Assembly (NCBI RefSeq): GCF_963924675.1
Contig: NC_089220.1
Location: forward strand, 159,625,270 to 159,689,269
Origin: Phocoena phocoena
Taxonomy: Eukaryota > Chordata > Mammalia > Artiodactyla > Phocoenidae
DNA: 64,000 bases
Direction of reading: 5' to 3'
Shown piece by piece: positions 1 to 13,118 of this stretch (position 1 is the first letter of the stretch; each line of letters starts with the position of its first letter). Made by a program: the position numbers and the translations under genes. The notes beneath the pieces were generated by a model. The model had not been told where the DNA came from, searched no databases, and saw only the letters and a list, made by a program, of their open reading frames with translations.

Positions 1-620
1 CCACCCCCTGCCTCTGGTAACCACAAATCTGATCTCTTTTTCTGTGAGTTTGTTTGTTTTTGAAGTATAATTGACACTGTGTTAGTTCCTGTTACACAAC
101 GTAGTGATTCAATATTTCTGTACATTTCAAAATGATCCCCATGACTGGTCTAGTTACAATGTGTCACCATATAAAGATATTACATAAATTACCCCACACT
201 GTACATTCCATACCCATGACTCATTTATTTTGCCACTGGAAGCTTATAACTCTTAATCTCCCTCATCTATTTTTCTCTTCCCCTCATCTCCCTTCCTTCT
301 GGCAACCACCTGTTTATTCTCTGTATCTGTAATTCTGTTTGTGTTTTGCTGTGTTCGGTCATTTGTTTTGTTTTTTAGATTTCACATATATGTGAAATCA
401 TACAGTATATGTCTTTGTGTGACTTATTTCACTTAGCATAGTACCCTCTAGGCCCATCTGTGTTGTCGCAAATGGCAAGATTTCATGCTTTTTTTATGGC
501 TGAGTAATATACCATTGTGTATATATATCATGTCTTCTTTATCCATTCATCTGTTGATGGGCCTTAGGTTGCTTCCATATCTTTGCTATTGTAAATAATG
601 CCACAATGAACATAGTCATA
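1..620 (-). repeat. L1 3'-end fragments, antisense, in CUL2 intron
   Basis: Reads on the minus strand as L1 3' UTR and terminal ORF2-flank sequence. The plus strand has the familiar antisense order: a T-rich lead, the 'gttagt..ca.agtgattca' stretch near 80-110, and the 'atggctgagtaatatacca' and 'tccattcatctgttgatgg' motifs at about 498-560. The first 60 bases repeat a motif seen again near 290-345, so two L1 copies probably abut here. It lies in the intron upstream of the CUL2 penultimate exon and carries no gene. Confidence 0.8.
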
Positions 621-2713
<2,093 letters not shown>

Positions 2714-2927
2714 CGCGCGCTCCCCCGGTGTGGATGTGAGAAGGTCATTGCCATCGCCATCCGGTGTGTCCTGTGGGAGAAAGCAGGCCTGTGCCTCCAT
2801 AATTTGGCCATTTGGCAGCCCCTGTTTCTCTGCTGTTTACAACATCACCAGTGCCACGTCATGAGCGTCAGAGAAAATGCCTAGAGATATTTCAAGCTCA
2901 TGTCATTATGACATTTCTTAAAACTTT

Positions 2928-2933
2928 ATTAAA
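2928..2933 (+). promoter_or_regulatory. CUL2: Candidate proximal poly(A) signal ATTAAA
   Basis: ATTAAA in the CUL2 3' UTR, about 215 bases after the stop. It is a common variant signal. No GT-rich element is obvious immediately after, apart from a 'gagtgaagtattggtgaaatgtgg' stretch. Confidence 0.35.
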
Positions 2934-3142
2934 AAAGAATGAGTGAAGTATTGGTGAAATGTGGAAATTTGGCTGGGTACCATGCTTTTTCTCCCCTTCA
3001 CGTTTGCAGTTGATGTTTTTTTTTTTTTTTTTTTAATGTATCTTAAAGGACATAAGATAAAAAACTTAAATATTGTAATATGACAGATAACCTAATAATT
3101 GTATCTACATTAAAATGACAAACATGATATTGCTGCTTGTCA

Positions 3143-3156
3143 AATAAAAAAATAAA
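3143..3156 (+). promoter_or_regulatory. CUL2: Twin AATAAA poly(A) signals for CUL2
   Basis: Two canonical hexamers (3143-3148 and 3151-3156), followed by a T/GT-rich stretch 'ccttttttatgtgg'. This is the best candidate cleavage region for the CUL2 mRNA. Confidence 0.55.
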
Positions 3157-3175
3157 GAAATAGAATGCCTTTTTT

Positions 3176-3669
3176 ATGTGGATGAAATATCACAAAATAA
3201 TACATATAAATGTCCGTGAGTTTTCAAAGCAGCTCATGCAACTTTAATTGCATTTGTATCTGAACAGTGTGATTCACTTATACTCCTATTTAAATCCTAC
3301 ATGAAAAACGTCTAGATTGTTGTTTTTGAATGCATAAAGATGCATTCAGCATAAAGAATGTTTTGTTTTTATGGATTAGAACTACATTGGATTTGAGCAT
3401 TTTGAATAGTGAGGATTTAATTCCATCAAGAGTTTCTGGTGGTGTCCTGCTGCAGCTCAGAACCAAAAGTGAGGGGAATGTGTGTGACCTCACATGTGGC
3501 TCAGAAAGAGCTGTCATTCAAAGGTTGTCTTACTTTTGTTTCCACAGTGTGTCAGTTCTAATGTAGACTAATGCCCCCCCTCTGCTGCTTTCCCTTCTCC
3601 CTTCCTCTGGGTTGTAGGTGGTCTTGTGTTCCCGGTGTATTCCTCCCATACTCCTGCCTGCCTGTTACC
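3176..3669. other. Unique sequence downstream of CUL2
   Basis: No gene, RNA or clear repeat seen. It may include distal 3' UTR of CUL2. Confidence 0.5.
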
Positions 3670-4150
3670 CTTCCACCCCCTACCACGTTCACACTAGAGC
3701 CACTCTCCGACATCACAGGTGTTCTTAGCAGTGCATAACCTAAATACCTTTCTTTTTTTTGGTTTTTTAATCTGTGTGATGCGTTACACCAGCTGCCACT
3801 TGCATAGACATGAAAGTCCATTATTTTGTTTATTATATGTATCAACAGCACCATTAGAATGCTCTGGTCTATTTTCATATTTATTATCTATCTACCCTTC
3901 CCCCACCACAACACACACATACAATTTCTTTTAAGCTGAGATATTTTAAAGCATATCCTACATGTATCATTTCACTTACAATACTTCAGTTTATATCTCT
4001 AACAGAAAAGGCCTTTAAAAAAAAACCACAACCACAGTTACTTCATTACACTTAACAAATAAACAGTAACTTCATATCATTTAATATAGGGTCCATATTC
4101 CAACTTCTCTTATTGTTGCAAAAATGGCTTTTTCAGTTGGTTTCTTTGAT
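3670..4150. repeat. Old L1-like (L1M class) fragment
   Basis: Phrases such as 'attttaaagcatatcctac', 'ttcagtttatatctctaa' and 'accacagttacttcattac' match a diverged segment common in old L1M elements. Orientation not settled. Confidence 0.45.
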
Positions 4151-5179
4151 GGCACTTTTTCTAACTCATGTCTCTTAAGTGTTTAAAAAATCTACTGAGC
4201 TTTTAATGACTTCTATACTGTATTTCTCATTTTCCCTTTTTTCCCCCAGAGAGAAAAATTAACGGCAAACCATATAATACTGTACGTCCACTGTCAAAAA
4301 AACAGACCTTTGTTTTTATAACTTGATAAAGTTTTCCAAATTGATTCCTTTTTTTCTTAAATATTTATAAATGTTAAATTAAGTCTTATCCTGATGTCTA
4401 ATTGTCAAGAAAATATATTGAAAAATGGACAAAATACTTGTGCTGAGGTCGACGGAAGTGACTGACAGGAGTTGTTGTCCCACCCTTTTCCCCATTGCAC
4501 CTGAAAGGAGACATATTGGAGACACGCTTGTCATGCCCTTCACCGAGCCCGCTTCCAAGAGGGCGGTGAGTAGGATGGGTTTAGCGCACTTTCTGCGGGG
4601 GAGCAGGAGCTTGGGAAGAGCTGAGGCTGTCGGGTGGGGTCAGGCAGTGGACGTCACGGTGCCAAACATTGGCACACAGCTCTGTGCGTGGTGCCCAGTG
4701 CTGTGGGCAGGAGGGGTCGGAGCGACAGAAGGGCAAGGTGAGGGAGGAGAGGAACGGCTCTCAACGCTGTAGCTTAGAAAACGAAAAGAACGTGACCAAA
4801 ACTTTCAGAAGCTAAAAAAGAAATCCTGAAGACTGAGGTGGTTAACATGTGAGCCAGGGATGTATTTTACAACCAAACAATGTGCAGCTCTTGTCAACAC
4901 TTTGCTCTTTCCCTTCGAAACCAGATATTTTCATTGCTGCTGGAGGTGCAGGTTTATCCTAGGGTTTGCTCCAATACTTTACGACAATTGCCTTAATATA
5001 AACAAAAGGATAGACGCTCTGGGGTTTGTGTTTTACTTTATAACTTACGATCTTGATAGGATTTTATAACTTGTGTATGCTGTAATGCTATAACATTCCT
5101 GTTAATTGTTTTTAAACCCTATTGAAGGCAGACTGTGGCTGGTGCTTCCGCATCTTATTTGTTTGATCTTCAGACAGTC
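4151..5179. other. Unique intergenic sequence
   Basis: Nothing recognised. The 115-codon open frame at 4425-4772 has no signal, domain or familiar motif and lies in mildly GC-rich DNA. I treat it as chance. Confidence 0.5.
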
Positions 5180-5280
5180 CTGTTAAATAGGCAGCGTTCC
5201 TCTCTTTTCACAGGTGAGGAAACTAAATGTAGAGTGTTTTCCAGGAGTCATTGCCAGAAACCGCAGAACCTGAATTTAAA
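5180..5280 (-). repeat. MIR SINE fragment
   Basis: Plus strand shows the antisense MIR core: 'ctcttttcacaggtgaggaaact', then 'gcagaacctgaatttaaaaccca'. Old and diverged. Confidence 0.7.
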
Positions 5281-5290
5281 ACCCAGGTAG

Positions 5291-5501
5291 GGGCTTCCCT
5301 GGTGGCGCAGTGGTTGAGAGTCCGCCTGCCGATGCAGGGGACACAGGTTCGTGCCCCGGTCCGGGAAGATCCCACATGCCACGGAGCGGCTGGGCCCGTG
5401 AGCCATGGCCGCTGAGCCTGCGCGTCCGGAGCCTGTGCTCTGCAACGGGAGAGGCCACATCAGTGAGAGGCCTGCGTACGACAAAACAAACAAACAAACA
5501 A
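5291..5501 (+). repeat. CHR-2-type SINE (tRNA-derived)
   Basis: Starts 'gggcttccctggtggcgcag', with an A-box-like 'tggcgcagtggttgaga' and a B-box-like 'ggttcgtgcc', and ends in a (CAAA)n tail. Flanked by the duplication aaaacccaggYag at 5278-5290 and 5502-5514. Good evidence for target-primed insertion and for a cetacean genome. The 66-81 residue open frames on both strands here are SINE translations. Confidence 0.95.
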
Positions 5502-5514
5502 AAAACCCAGGCAG

Positions 5515-6600
5515 GACTGTGGACCTAATAAATACAGTCTATTTATATAGAGTAACCTGTGCATTAGATAGAAATAACTTCATGTTGTGCGTGAAGAATA
5601 GTTTTTCCTGACTTTTCAGAATAAAAGTTTGTGTCTAGTTAATTTGTGATATAGTAAACATTTTCTATTTTAGTTTCTTAAGGTACTTATTTAAGCTGTA
5701 AATGTACATGGTTAAGTGACTTGGCTCAAAACTGGTTCATGGCAGAGAGTACTTGTGAATTTAATATTTTACATTCACATGCACAAGTATAGAACATTTA
5801 TTTCAAGCGCATATATTAAATGCAAGCCTGTTTTCAATGAGAAGTTTTTGAGCTCTATGGTAGCAATGGGTAATTTGTTGAGCTCTTAATTTTTGGTCCC
5901 TAGGACAGATTCTTGGTTGAGCGAGGTCAGAGTAAAGATGTGAGCTTTTAAAATACTACTCCTAAGGGCAGTTGTAAATGCGCCGTAGCTAAATGAGTGG
6001 AAATTAATACAGAAAAGCTCACTGGTTGAAGATTGGTATGTTCATGGAGCATACCTTAGGCTGAAGCAATTAAATCAGGCAATCCTAGGTGAGACATAAG
6101 CCCCATTGGTTGGAGTTCGTTAAAGGTGGGCTTCACTGATGGGCAGGAATGATTTTGACCTGCTGTGACTGTGCCCCCTGGGAAATAAAAGGTTTTCCTC
6201 CCCAGTCTTCATCCAGTGTTCAGGCAGTCCCCCTTCCTTTGTCACCTAACAGCCATGCCCTGGGGCCAGCTCTTGTGTGGGTCCCAGCAGCCAAGATACG
6301 GTCTGTGTCCACGTGGAGCGTTTAGACTTGTGACAGTCGGACGTGAACATGCCATTCCAAGTGTAAGTGCTCATGAAGGGAACTCCTGGCTCTCGGAGGA
6401 GGTCTTGTAAGAGAAGTTGAAAGGCAGAAAAAGGCAGGAGAGTGCAGGGGCACCAGCATGGATCCCGAGCGGATCCAGAATACCTGTGTGCCTGAGCGGC
6501 TGGTGTTTACATGGGTGAACTCCATTTGCGTGAAAAGAGAAAAGATGATGGTCATGGTTTCTTAGGTGGTGGGTGCATGAATATTCCTTTAATTATGGTG
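5515..6600. other. Unique intergenic sequence
   Basis: AT-rich, then mixed. No gene or repeat could be supported. Confidence 0.5.
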
Positions 6601-6779
6601 TGTAGTGTATATATTTCTATTTTTGGTGTTCGTGAACTGTTTCAGAGTATTTGCAAAGTTCAGTGGGAAATGGCTACGCTGCTTTCGTGTGCAGAATGGA
6701 CTCTGGAGGGAGGGCAGTCGTGTGAACGCAGGAGGCCTGGGCAGAAGTGGCAGTTAGGAGAGGAGCAGTGACGCCTTCT

Positions 6780-7085
6780 AGAGGGGGCAGTGGATAGAGC
6801 TGACACCACTTCCCAGTGAGTTGGGTGAGCGAGGAGAGGGGTGAGTGAGATGACCCCAGACTCTTTCTTGGCTGTCACAGTGATGCCATCCAGTGAGATG
6901 GGGGACCTGGACGGGGCCAGGGTGGAGAAGGAGCGGATGAGCTCGGTTCCAGGCACCTCGCACGCGACGTGCCTGTCGTGCCTGTGAGATAACCCAGTGG
7001 AGGTGGTGGTTGTTCGTACCGGCCTGGTGCTCCGCCTTGTAGATGCTCTGAACCTGAACCTGGAGGCTGCTTAATCGATTCTCAC
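6780..7085 (-). repeat. L2 LINE fragment, antisense
   Basis: Phrases 'tgatgccatccagtgagatgg', 'ggagcggatgagctcggttcc' and 'taacccagtggaggtgg' correspond to an antisense L2 segment near its 3' half. Diverged. Confidence 0.55.
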
Positions 7086-8465
7086 TCCCCTGACTCTTCA
7101 GCCCTTGAATTAATGTCCAGGACAAATGCAACTAGAGAGTAACAGACATTTACTACCACACGAATACAGTACATACGTCTTAAATCATGAAAACAAGAAT
7201 GAACGGGGATGAGAATATCTAGTTGTTTATACACGTTCTAGGGTTTTGTCTTCCTAGAACTTCAGACGGTGGTCTTTGTCACCCTACTTGGAGGCGAGGA
7301 CCCGTTTGTAGAAGTAGCAACATTGAGCCATAAGTCAAAGTGCCATATGATTATTTCTTAGGTTCACAATCTTCGTTAGTGTTAGGCACTTACCTAGAGG
7401 GAGGAATATACCCGTGTTTTGCATTCTCCCGGCAACTTTAACGGTACTGTTTTTCAGCAAAAGGAAGAAACCTTTGAGAACCAACTTGTGGAAAAGAACT
7501 CGAATAAGAAAGGCAGGGTTTTTTCAGTTTTCGTTTATTGTTTTCTTTTTCTCCATTGTTTACTGTTTATAGTTACAATAATTGAAGAATTGCAGCCTGT
7601 GTTGAGGTTCACAGCCCTGGGGAGAGGGGTAAAGTGAGTGGGTTGCTAATTTTATCCTCTGTGGCCAGATCAGTATTTTCCTTGGAAGAACTTTGGTGTT
7701 GCAGGAAAACGATGGAAATGTTCTGTGACTTTTATAACCGCCCTGTTTAGGTATCATTACAGGGTGGTACTGCCCCAGCACAGCACTTGATCCTATGCTG
7801 AGAGCCTGACCTTCTCAGAGTGGGTGGGTTTCATTAGTTTGTCTTCTGGGGAAGAAAGGATAGACACAGAGAAGCAAAGATCTACTTTTAGCAGAAATAA
7901 GCTGGTTTAACATAAACTGTACCTAACATGTGGCTCAAGGAGGTCACTGATGCAGCGGAAGTCCTCTGACAAAGGAAAAGCTGAATAGAAAAAAAAAAAA
8001 AAAGGCTGTTTTAGCATTTTAGTCATATACTGCTGAGGTGACTAAATTCAAATCAATGCCGTGCATGGAGGAAATTTCTGGGACGCCTTGTTTAGGCAGT
8101 ACGTTTAAAAATAACCATCTCTCGATGGTGGCAGCCAAGGAAGATGTGGTTCTCCAGCCACCTGGAGAAACGGTAAACTGGAAATGCGTGGTGTAGGAAG
8201 GGGGGCGGGAAAGGAGGGGGGCTGCCGTCGCTGCTTGTACACCACCTGCTCTACCTGGGTTGGGGCCACCCCGGGCACTGCTCCACGAAGCAGGGCCAGA
8301 GGCACTCAGGTTGAGAAAGAGGTGTCCACCTCTTGACCCCGCCGCCTGACCCCGCCACCTCTGCCCTTTTCCACGCTGGCATCAGCCCATGTCCAAACAG
8401 AGAGAGCCGGTTTGCATTCCTTCACGAGGCCAGCCTTGATCTGGAAAAGTCAATCAGGCTCACTG
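7086..8465. other. Unique intergenic sequence
   Basis: No gene recognised. An A-run occurs at 7989-8003 and a C/G-rich segment near 8200-8290. Confidence 0.5.
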
Positions 8466-8479
8466 CTGACCCAGTCATT

Positions 8480-8811
8480 GTTTTAAATTTATTTATTTAT
8501 ATTTATTTTAAACATTGAAGGTTTTGTTTTTGTTTCTGTTTTATTTTTGGCTGTGTTGGGTCTTCGTTTCTGTGCGAGGGCTTTCTCCAGTTGCGGTGAG
8601 CGGGGGCCACTCTTCATCGTGGTGCGCGGGCCTCTCGTTGTCGCGGCCTCTCTTGTTGCGGAGCAAGGGCTCCAGACGCGCAGGCCCAGTAGTTGTGGCT
8701 CAACGGGCCTAGCTGCTCCGTGGCATGTGGAATCTTCCCAGACCAGGGCTCGAACCCGTGTCCCCTGCATTGGCAGGCAGATTCTCAACCACTGCGCCAC
8801 CAGGGAAGCCC
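8480..8811 (-). repeat. CHR-1-type SINE, long form
   Basis: Plus strand runs from an A/T-rich tail complement (ttaaatttatttatttatatt) to 'gcgccaccagggaagcccc'. The long internal segment with 'gcgagggctttctccagttgcgg' marks the roughly 300-bp form. Flanked by ctgacccagtcatt at 8466-8479 and 8812-8825. Open frames of 65-111 residues here are SINE translations. Confidence 0.95.
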
Positions 8812-8825
8812 CTGACCCAGTCATT

Positions 8826-9235
8826 TAAATCCCGGCTGACTTGATCCAAAAGCTCTGGCACCAGTTGGAGTTCCCCAGAGTGACCAATCTGGGATTCTCC
8901 GGGAAGCAGAGCTAAAGGACCAGGCAGCTAGCTAATGCATCTTTGCCCCTGCCAGACCATCAATCCCCCCAGGGGTGACTCATAAAGGGGCAAGGATGGG
9001 GCCAACTCAGGGAGCTCAGGGAGCTCAGTGGAGCACTGTGCTGTGGTTTCTGAAAAAACACGTGAGAGATGCGAGGTGTGATGTGAACTCGGGATTAGGG
9101 TCAGTCCTCTTCTGCCTGAAGGTCTTACTTCGTTAACTGTTTTGCAGTGGGTGTGTATGTTCATTTTAATGAGACTCGTCTAATACCCTGTATTTAGTTA
9201 CACGTTGATTGTCGTTTGCTCTCAATTACTGCCCC
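8826..9235. other. Unique sequence between repeats
   Basis: Contains a short direct repeat 'gggagctcagggagctcagt' near 9009-9028. No gene seen. Confidence 0.5.
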
Positions 9236-9239
9236 AGGT

Positions 9240-9661
9240 TGGTTAGTGTTCCCCCGAAACTCCATGTCCACCCAGAACCTGTGAATGTGACCTTATTTGG
9301 AAATAGGGTCTTTGCAGTTGTAATCAAGTTAAGGTGAGGTCACACTGGGTTAGTGTGGGCCCTGATACAATGATGGGGTCCTTATAAGAAAAGGGAGATT
9401 TGGACACAGACACACAGGAGGGACAGCCACGTGAAGATAGAGGCAGAGATTGGAGTGATGTAGCCACAAGCATCAGAAATAACCAGTAGAGACCAGGAAG
9501 AGGCAAGAAAGGGTCCTCTGGAGCCTTCAGAGAGAGGCCAACTCTGCCGACACCTTGGTTTTGGGCTATTAGCCCCCAGAACTGTGAGAGAATAAATTTT
9601 GCTATTTTAAGCCACCAGGTTTATGGTACTTTGTTATGGCAGTCCTAGAAAACGTATACAG
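9240..9661 (+). mobile_element. MLT1-type MaLR LTR (solitary)
   Basis: An old LTR remnant. Recognised from 'gaatgtgaccttatttggaaa', 'ggtctttgcagttgtaatcaa', 'gtccttataagaaaaggga', 'ccagaactgtgagagaataaa', 'ttaagccaccaggtttatgg' and the end 'agaaaacgtatacag'. The AATAAA near 9592 is the LTR's own poly(A) signal. No internal coding region is attached. The exact MLT1 subfamily is not assigned. Confidence 0.8.
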
Positions 9662-10259
9662 TTCCCTTTACACGTTTTTAAAATGGATGTGCTTAAATTT
9701 TTGTGGGTTTTTATATTTTAAGTATTTTATCCTTTAATTTGGAGATTACACTTTGGTATAAAAATCAACTAAATACAAATTTTTCTGATTTTTCCTTAAA
9801 AAGACATTGAGGAATAGCTCCCAAAGAATCACCGTTTACCAGATGAAGAATATATACACGAACAAAAAAGTCAAATGCCCACCTTGCATGTATGATTGGT
9901 TAGCGTATTTGGAGAGAGAAGATTGTCCTTAAATCTTATTCAGTCCACCAGAAACTGCTCTGCTCCCTGGACAGAGCTTTTGCTTCTATTTCTGCTGTAT
10001 CTTCCTGCAAGTGCTCACCACCAATCCCACACGTACCAGGAGAACATGGGGAAGGCTCGGAGCAACCCAAGTCTGCGGCCAGAACTATTCAAGAAGACCT
10101 GTGCTAATGGTGAGTATATAGCATCTTGTCTGCACGTAAAGTACGAAACGCACGATAAGGAAACTCACAAAGAAGAAAAGCTCTGGTCAGATCCCAGCAT
10201 CTGGATCAGCAGATTACTAGTTAACTGCTGAAAAAAGCAAGCAGTTTTCCAGTAAGCAG
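9662..10259 (+). other. Unique sequence with a possible unlabelled exon (9944-10109)
   Basis: A 111-codon open frame spans 9896-10231. Inside it 9944-10109 is bounded by an acceptor-like 'aaatcttattcag' and a strong donor-like 'aatg|gtgagtata'. The peptide matches nothing I know. It could be a non-coding exon or chance. Confidence 0.2.
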
Positions 10260-10655
10260 TCTTCTTGCTGGTTCTTCCTCTTCTCCCCAGTCTCTTAATG
10301 TACAGGCATCTCAGACTTTCTTTTCTCTATCAACTCTGGTGATCTCACCCAGTGCAATGGCTTAAATGCCAACGGCATCCAAAATCATAACATTGAGTCC
10401 AGGCCTCTCTCCCACACTCCAATGGCCAACTCAGTCTCCATACCTGGATGGCCAGTGGGCGTCTCTGACTGAGCATATCCACAGCTGAATTCCCAGGCCT
10501 CCTCCAGCTGCCCTGCACGTGCGCCACTTACAACCTTGCCTGGCTTAGTGGATGGCGACTCCTTCCTTCCAGTTTCTCAGGCCAAAACCTTGGAGGTTTC
10601 TTTACTCACCTCTTCTTTCACAGCGCACGTGTTGGCTCTGCTTTTAGAACCTATT
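10260..10655 (+). repeat. L2 LINE fragment
   Basis: Sense L2: 'ctggtgatctcacccagtg', 'tcctccagctgccctgc', 'ggcgactccttccttccagtt' and 'aaaaccttggaggtttctttac' follow the order of the L2 3' half. Short open frames inside are not genes. Confidence 0.8.
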
Positions 10656-12910
10656 CAGAGTCTGGCAGGCGGGTTGCCTGAGACAAGGACGGGATGCAGC
10701 AGAGACGCAGCAGGAAGTAGCTGCAGTTGGCACCCCGAGATGGCTGCAGGCTGAGGAAGAGCGAACGCTGCCATCAGGAAAGGAGTCGGCGGACATCAGG
10801 GCCCGGCCACCGAGCCTGGACCGTGCAAGCCGAGGACGGGGTTTTCATAACAGGGATCTGAGCACGGGGCAGGTGGAGAACCCATGTCACCCCCTGCCGA
10901 GAGGTAATTCTTTACAACTTCCTTCCTTAACCCAAGAGGATCCTGAGAGGCTCAGAAGCAGGAGGACGTTCACGCAGCAGACGTGGACACCAGACAGGCC
11001 CGAGCCAGCAGTGTGGACCAGATCCCTCTTCTGCTACCGCAGGGGCTGCTCTGGAGGCTGGAACGAGGCTGCGCCTGCAAAGGAGGTCAAGAGGCCCCGG
11101 TTTGGAGAGACTTTGAGAGAGAGGGTGGAGGAAGAGGTTGCCATGGGGGCCCATTTCTGAAACATTCGATTCCAGCAAGGAGGCCAGACAGTGTGCATGG
11201 TGAGGGCCAGGGACAGCAGCTTCCAGGCCTTGTGTCTCAGGGCCCTCAGTAGGATCCATGGTTGGAGCTGGATTAGGCCCTAAGAGTCAAGTGGGTAAAC
11301 TTCTCACCCTGTAAGCGTGAAGGGCATCACCATGTCCTCAGGTGGCCCCTGCTTTCCTGTCTCCCCGGCTTCCCAAGTCCCCCCAGCTGCGCACACTGCA
11401 CTCCATCCCCAGGCCACATGTGCTCTGCTAGACCCTCCCAGGGCCAGCTGGCCATGGGCCCCGCGAAGCAGCCTCAGACCGCGGCTCCTTTTGCTTCTCC
11501 TTTCTACCCTCGCATCTCATTCCACTGGCCAAGGCCTTCAGGCTGGGCTTTAACCAAGGGTGGGTCTGCTCCCCTCCCCCGAGCTGCTCCTAAGACTGGG
11601 CCTTGGCCAGAACCCGGGTGCTGATGGGGCCCTGCTGTCCCCCACTCCCACCCCAAGAGCTGTTACGGTCCTTGGAGGAAGGACCTTCCAGATGCTGTCT
11701 CACACCCCTGGCTGTGGGGCCTCTCCCTCCCAGGAACACCTGGTCCTGGGACTGCCCGGAGGATGCTGAGTCCCCTGCGTTCTCTCACCCTGGGCTTGGG
11801 GTGCCTGGAAGCCGTTGCCATGCCTGTTTTCCGTTCCCTGGTGCACCGCTCTCCACAGGCTTCTCCCCTATCGAGCTTGCTTCTTTATGCCTCATTCCCA
11901 AGCTCCCCTCTTGGTTCCAGCTTGGTTCTCTGGAGCAGCAGAGGACACAAGTAATCCCCTGCTACGAGGGAACTCTTCACAACCTCTCTGCTGCAAGCTA
12001 TGCACCCTCGCTTATGCTGGTCTCCATACCGAGCTCCACGATGGTGTGCCCTCTGCTGGGAGGCACCACCCGTGGGGACCAGACTCAGTGTTCAAGTGCT
12101 CAGAGCTGAGGAGGCTCACGACCTGCCTCTGAGGATTTGGGGTGAAGGAGGAGTCTACGTAAGACAAAGGTTTGCTTTTGAGTCCAGTCCCTGCTTACGT
12201 TTTTGGTGTAAATGCAATTCTTTCACGCTCAGCAGCAACCCCAGGGAGGCCCCTCGATTCTCAGCTCAAGTCCATGTTCCCGGTGCTCCCATGGACCAAG
12301 GGAGGGGATCCTCCAGGCTCTCTGGAGGGACAGGAAAGGCTACCTGCTCTTTTTCTGGAAGGAAGAGTACTGAGGGCATCTTCCCTGACCCTAGGCTGCA
12401 ATTGCTGGGGCAACAGGAATGTGCTCTGTGGAGGCCAGCTGCCTACAGGCCGCGGTGCTGCTGTGTGCTGAGGGGTCTGCGAACATCTCAGGCCAAACCT
12501 CCTTCCGAACATGACCCTGACCTCAGTGGCTAAAATTCCTCTATTGGGGGCTCCTTTGGGTTTGGTTGTGCAAACTGGTGTTCTGGGTGGGCTCACAGGT
12601 TTCGAACGCCTCTGCTTTTCCACCAGACAAACCAGCAAGAGGCCTTTCTCTCTGTGCAAAGGGGTTGGGTCACAGGTCTCGAGCTCTGGTTGGAAGGAGA
12701 CAGTCGGAAGGGCCCTGGGAGTGGGAGGATCAGCCCAGGAGACTGGGAAAGGCAGGGCCACGGGGAGGAAGCGGGATTTGGAAAACAAATGTTTCCCACT
12801 GTGCCCTCCTGGAGACCTCTCTCCCCCTCTGGTGGTGTGAGTTCTGGCAGATAGAGGGTTTCCTAGGGAGTAACATGGATGGTAGCACTTTGTCATGTTG
12901 TGACAACTGG
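10656..12910. other. GC-rich unique block, no gene recognised
   Basis: More than 2 kb of GC-rich DNA with many overlapping open frames on both strands (up to 177 codons at 12000-12533, and 268 codons on the minus strand at 12261-13067). None has a recognisable domain, and several frames are open at once on both strands, which is typical of GC-rich non-coding DNA. No CpG island of promoter quality seen. Confidence 0.5.
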
Positions 12911-13118
12911 TGTGTGTGTGCATGCGTGTGCACACGTGTGTGCATGTGTATGTGTATGTACGTGTGTATGAGTGCATACACGCATATAGACGCGTGCATG
13001 TCTGCACTGTACACGCATGTGTTCCTGCACACATACACGTGTGTACGTGTGTGTGGGTGTTGTGCATGTGTATGTGTGCGCATGCGTGTGTGTGTGTTTG
13101 CGTGCCTGCACGTGCACC
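12911..13118. repeat. Complex TG/CG alternating microsatellite
   Basis: About 200 bases of almost continuous alternating purine-pyrimidine sequence made of TG, CA, CG and TA steps, with self-complementary cores such as acacgtgtgt. Translates to runs of C/V or H/T in several frames, which explains the low-complexity open frames on both strands. Confidence 0.95.

Larger units (their letters stand above)
2714..3175 (+). other. CUL2: CUL2 3' untranslated region (end uncertain)
   Basis: Begins after the TGA. The end is inferred from the AATAAA signals at 3143-3156; a longer 3' UTR, for example to an AATAAA near 4060, cannot be excluded from sequence alone. Contains a run of about 20 T at 3016-3034. 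Confidence 0.6.

Noticed and set aside
5291..5501. Open frames reading GSRAQPLRGMWDLPGPGHEP and similar, repeated across the window
   Set aside because: They are translations of CHR SINE copies; the same peptide recurs wherever a SINE lies.
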